Shown here: positions 15,627 to 16,884 of the stretch, in pieces
Layout: every line of letters begins with the position of its first letter
How positions within the stretch are numbered: position 1 is the stretch's first letter
Assembly: GCA_048887165.1 (NCBI GenBank)
Contig: JBHLJZ010000085.1
Location: 1-16,884 of the forward strand
Direction: 5' to 3'
Source: SOKP01 sp048887165
GTDB lineage: Archaea > Asgardarchaeota > Lokiarchaeia > Sigyniarchaeales > SOKP01
Length of the DNA: 16,884 bases
Position numbers and translations under genes: made by a program
Notes under the pieces: model-generated
The model's input: only the letters and a program-made list of their open reading frames with translations
The model's database searches: none
What the model was told of the DNA's origin: nothing

Positions 15627-16294
15627 TATCTTTTTTTTTTGTAATTTAAAATTACATAATGATTTCTATGTGTGATATTATTCAAATTAAATCTTGGACT
15701 TTCGATCATTTTCGAAAATCCTTCTCCTTCAACCAAAGAGATCGATTCCTTTCCACCTACTATCCATGGGGCTATGGTCAACCGTATTTCATCAATTAAA
15801 TTATTTTTAATAAAACTCCAGTTTAAATTTCCTCCTCCCTCTAATAAAATTGTCTTTATATCTGCTTTAAACAACAGTGGCATTAATTTTAAGAGATCTA
15901 CTCTTTTTGCTTTTCCAGATTTTATTATTCTTATTTTTTTTGATTCATACTTTTTTATCTTTTCTAAGGGTACATTTTCTGTGGTACAAATTATAGTTGG
16001 ATAAATATCTGGTTTATATTTGATAACATTGGAATCTAAAGGAATCGTTAAATTACTATCTAAAACAATACGATAATAACCTTTATGTTCATAGTATTTA
16101 ACATGAAGTTTAGGGTTGTCTTTTATAATCGTTTGCTTACCAACCATTATTGCATCAACTTGGGTTCTAAGTTTGTGGATCTCTTTCCAATCATCATCAT
16201 CTGATAACTCTGGATCTCCGATTTTTGAAGCTATTTTTCCATCAATTGTCATTGCAGCACTTAAGATTATATATGGCTTTTCATGTTCTTTCAA
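15626..16294 (-). CDS. arfC: 2,5-diamino-6-ribosylamino-pyrimidinone 5'-phosphate reductase (ArfC/RIB7 type)
   Basis: The enzyme reduces the ribosyl side chain to ribityl with NAD(P)H in archaeal riboflavin and F420 synthesis, where reduction comes before deamination. Motifs are KPYIILSAAMTIDGKIAS (6-23), LRTQVDAIMVGKQTIIKDNP (42-61), KTILLEGGGNLNWSF (near 147-161) and RLTIAPWIVGGKES. There is no N-terminal deaminase domain, so this is the stand-alone archaeal/fungal type. The start is TTG at 16294: AAGGTGA stands eight bases upstream and an in-frame TAA lies two codons before it. The ATG-like alternative at residue 15 would cut into the conserved fold. It overlaps the amidohydrolase by 14 bases and CofG by one. 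The C-terminus reads through a run of ten A. Confidence 0.85.
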   Translation of the reverse strand: MKEHEKPYIILSAAMTIDGKIASKIGDPELSDDDDWKEIHKLRTQVDAIMVGKQTIIKDNPKLHVKYYEHKGYYRIVLDSNLTIPLDSNVIKYKPDIYPTIICTTENVPLEKIKKYESKKIRIIKSGKAKRVDLLKLMPLLFKADIKTILLEGGGNLNWSFIKNNLIDEIRLTIAPWIVGGKESISLVEGEGFSKMIESPRFNLNNITHRNHYVILNYKKKR

Positions 16295-16884
16295 AGATTA
16301 ATTCACCTTGTATATACAATCGTTTTATATTTTCTGATTTTGTTCTATGAACTATAAGAGGATAAATATTCTCATGGTCAACTTTATTGGTATAAAAATT
16401 TGGTTCATTCAAATCAATCATAAAAAAGTCTGCGAATTTCCCTTCTGCAATTGAACCTATCTCATTTCCTAATCCAAAATTTTTAGCAGCATTAATAGTG
16501 ACCATTTTCAATAAATTTTTTGCTGTAATTAAGGGATTATTATGATCACGTCTTAAAACTTGAGAAATTTGATGTAGATAACGCATCTCTTCAAACAAAT
16601 TAAGATTATTCGCCATAACGTTATCAGTACCTAAACAAATAGGAATATCCAAATCTAAAATTTCATTTATTGGAGGAAATCCAACCCCAAAATATCCATT
16701 ACATCTTGGACATATCACTAATGAAATATTTTTTTTTTTAATTTCTAATAAATCTTCTTTAATATATTTTGTACCATGAATTATAACATCTATAAGATTA
16801 TCTTCTATTATTTCTTTAATTATAAACTCATCCCTAGTATATTCAGCATCGTGACAAGCAATGATTTTCTTTTGAGATTTCTTT
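16281..16884 (-). CDS. Amidohydrolase-superfamily deaminase-like protein, N-terminus outside the window
   Basis: The frame is open from the right edge (first residues KKSQKKIIACHDAEYTRDEF) to a TGA at 16281. Visible metal/active-site residues are the HxxE of CHDAEY (H codon 16853-16851), the histidine of IIHGTK and the aspartate of CLGTDNVMANN (16625-16623). These are the second half of a TIM-barrel deaminase; the first HxH lies off-window. The segment ICPRCNGYFGVGFPPI replaces the H.P.SN motif usual in the SAH/MTA/5'-deoxyadenosine deaminases, so it belongs to another subgroup. Homologous enzymes deaminate purine or pyrimidine rings. Its position directly before the reductase and CofGH makes a role in Fo synthesis or in clearing 5'-deoxyadenosine likely by context. 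Confidence 0.8.
   Translation of the reverse strand, partial: KKSQKKIIACHDAEYTRDEFIIKEIIEDNLIDVIIHGTKYIKEDLLEIKKKNISLVICPRCNGYFGVGFPPINEILDLDIPICLGTDNVMANNLNLFEEMRYLHQISQVLRRDHNNPLITAKNLLKMVTINAAKNFGLGNEIGSIAEGKFADFFMIDLNEPNFYTNKVDHENIYPLIVHRTKSENIKRLYIQGELIFERT
16303..16309 (-). promoter_or_regulatory. Ribosome binding site that fixes the TTG start of the reductase
   Basis: AAGGTGA on the minus strand stands eight bases before the TTG at 16294, inside the coding end of the amidohydrolase. It is the strongest Shine-Dalgarno match noted in the window, and it decides this non-ATG start. Confidence 0.65.

Noticed and set aside
15672..16004. 110-codon plus-strand open frame
   Set aside because: It is antisense to the conserved C-terminal half of the diaminopyrimidine reductase.
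13404..16884. Futalosine (menaquinone) pathway: radical SAM pair plus an amidohydrolase
   Set aside because: The second radical SAM protein is CofG by its TDFGGISPIT and related motifs, and the operon contains the diaminopyrimidine reductase, so Fo/F420 synthesis explains the set better.

Overview
The window is visibly AT-rich and reads as archaeal chromosome. Several genes belong to archaeal families for tetrahydromethanopterin (H4MPT) and coenzyme F420 synthesis: a GHMP-type RFAP synthase, MptD, a dihydropteroate-synthase-like protein with a DUF4346-type tail, DUF447, DUF1464, separate CofG and CofH, and an archaeal-type pyrimidine reductase. TATA-like boxes, T-tract ends and frequent TTG/GTG starts fit. 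The mix of H4MPT/F420 genes with PadR-HAAS, CPBP and CheY-like genes would suit an Asgard (Lokiarchaeia-like) or similar uncultured lineage, but that placement is inference. No gene here is diagnostic of methanogenesis.

Layout. (1) 86-2502, minus strand: a tight operon of a CPBP membrane protease, a PadR regulator with a zinc ribbon, and a membrane protein with a HAAS domain. A TATA box and a palindromic operator candidate lie upstream. (2) 2670-4967: a three-cysteine LarE-type sulfur transferase (plus) faces an AIR-synthase/HypE-like protein of unknown substrate (minus). (3) 5100-5496, minus: a CheY-like response regulator whose start is out of frame by one base at a run of eight A. (4) 5764-7905: MptG-MptD (plus, one-base overlap) converge with a DUF447 flavoprotein-like gene (minus). 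(5) 7978-8610, minus: a rubrerythrin with its rubredoxin-like knuckle at the N-terminus. (6) 8687-11348, plus: DUF1464 overlapping a DHPS-like protein. (7) 11546-13402, plus: a glutamate-dehydrogenase-type enzyme fused to a CBS pair. (8) 13404-16884, minus: a close-packed operon of an amidohydrolase (cut by the window edge), the diaminopyrimidine reductase, CofG and CofH.

How they work together. MptG, MptD and the DHPS-like protein make or join the aryl and pterin halves of H4MPT, and DUF447 and DUF1464 sit among them as probable accessory functions. The reductase, possibly followed by the amidohydrolase, supplies the ribityl-diaminopyrimidine that CofH and CofG turn into Fo, the F420 chromophore. 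Both cofactors serve C1 metabolism, so most of 5.7-16.9 kb looks like a C1-cofactor locus. The GDH-CBS fusion may tie amino-acid/nitrogen metabolism to nucleotide level.

Most worth a second look: the GDH-CBS fusion, the amidohydrolase as a candidate for the unassigned archaeal deaminase of riboflavin/F420 synthesis (or as a 5'-deoxyadenosine scavenger), the homopolymer frameshift in the response regulator, and the PadR-HAAS-CPBP operon with its operator. No tRNA, rRNA, CRISPR array or insertion sequence was seen, and no gene-free stretch exceeds 300 bases.
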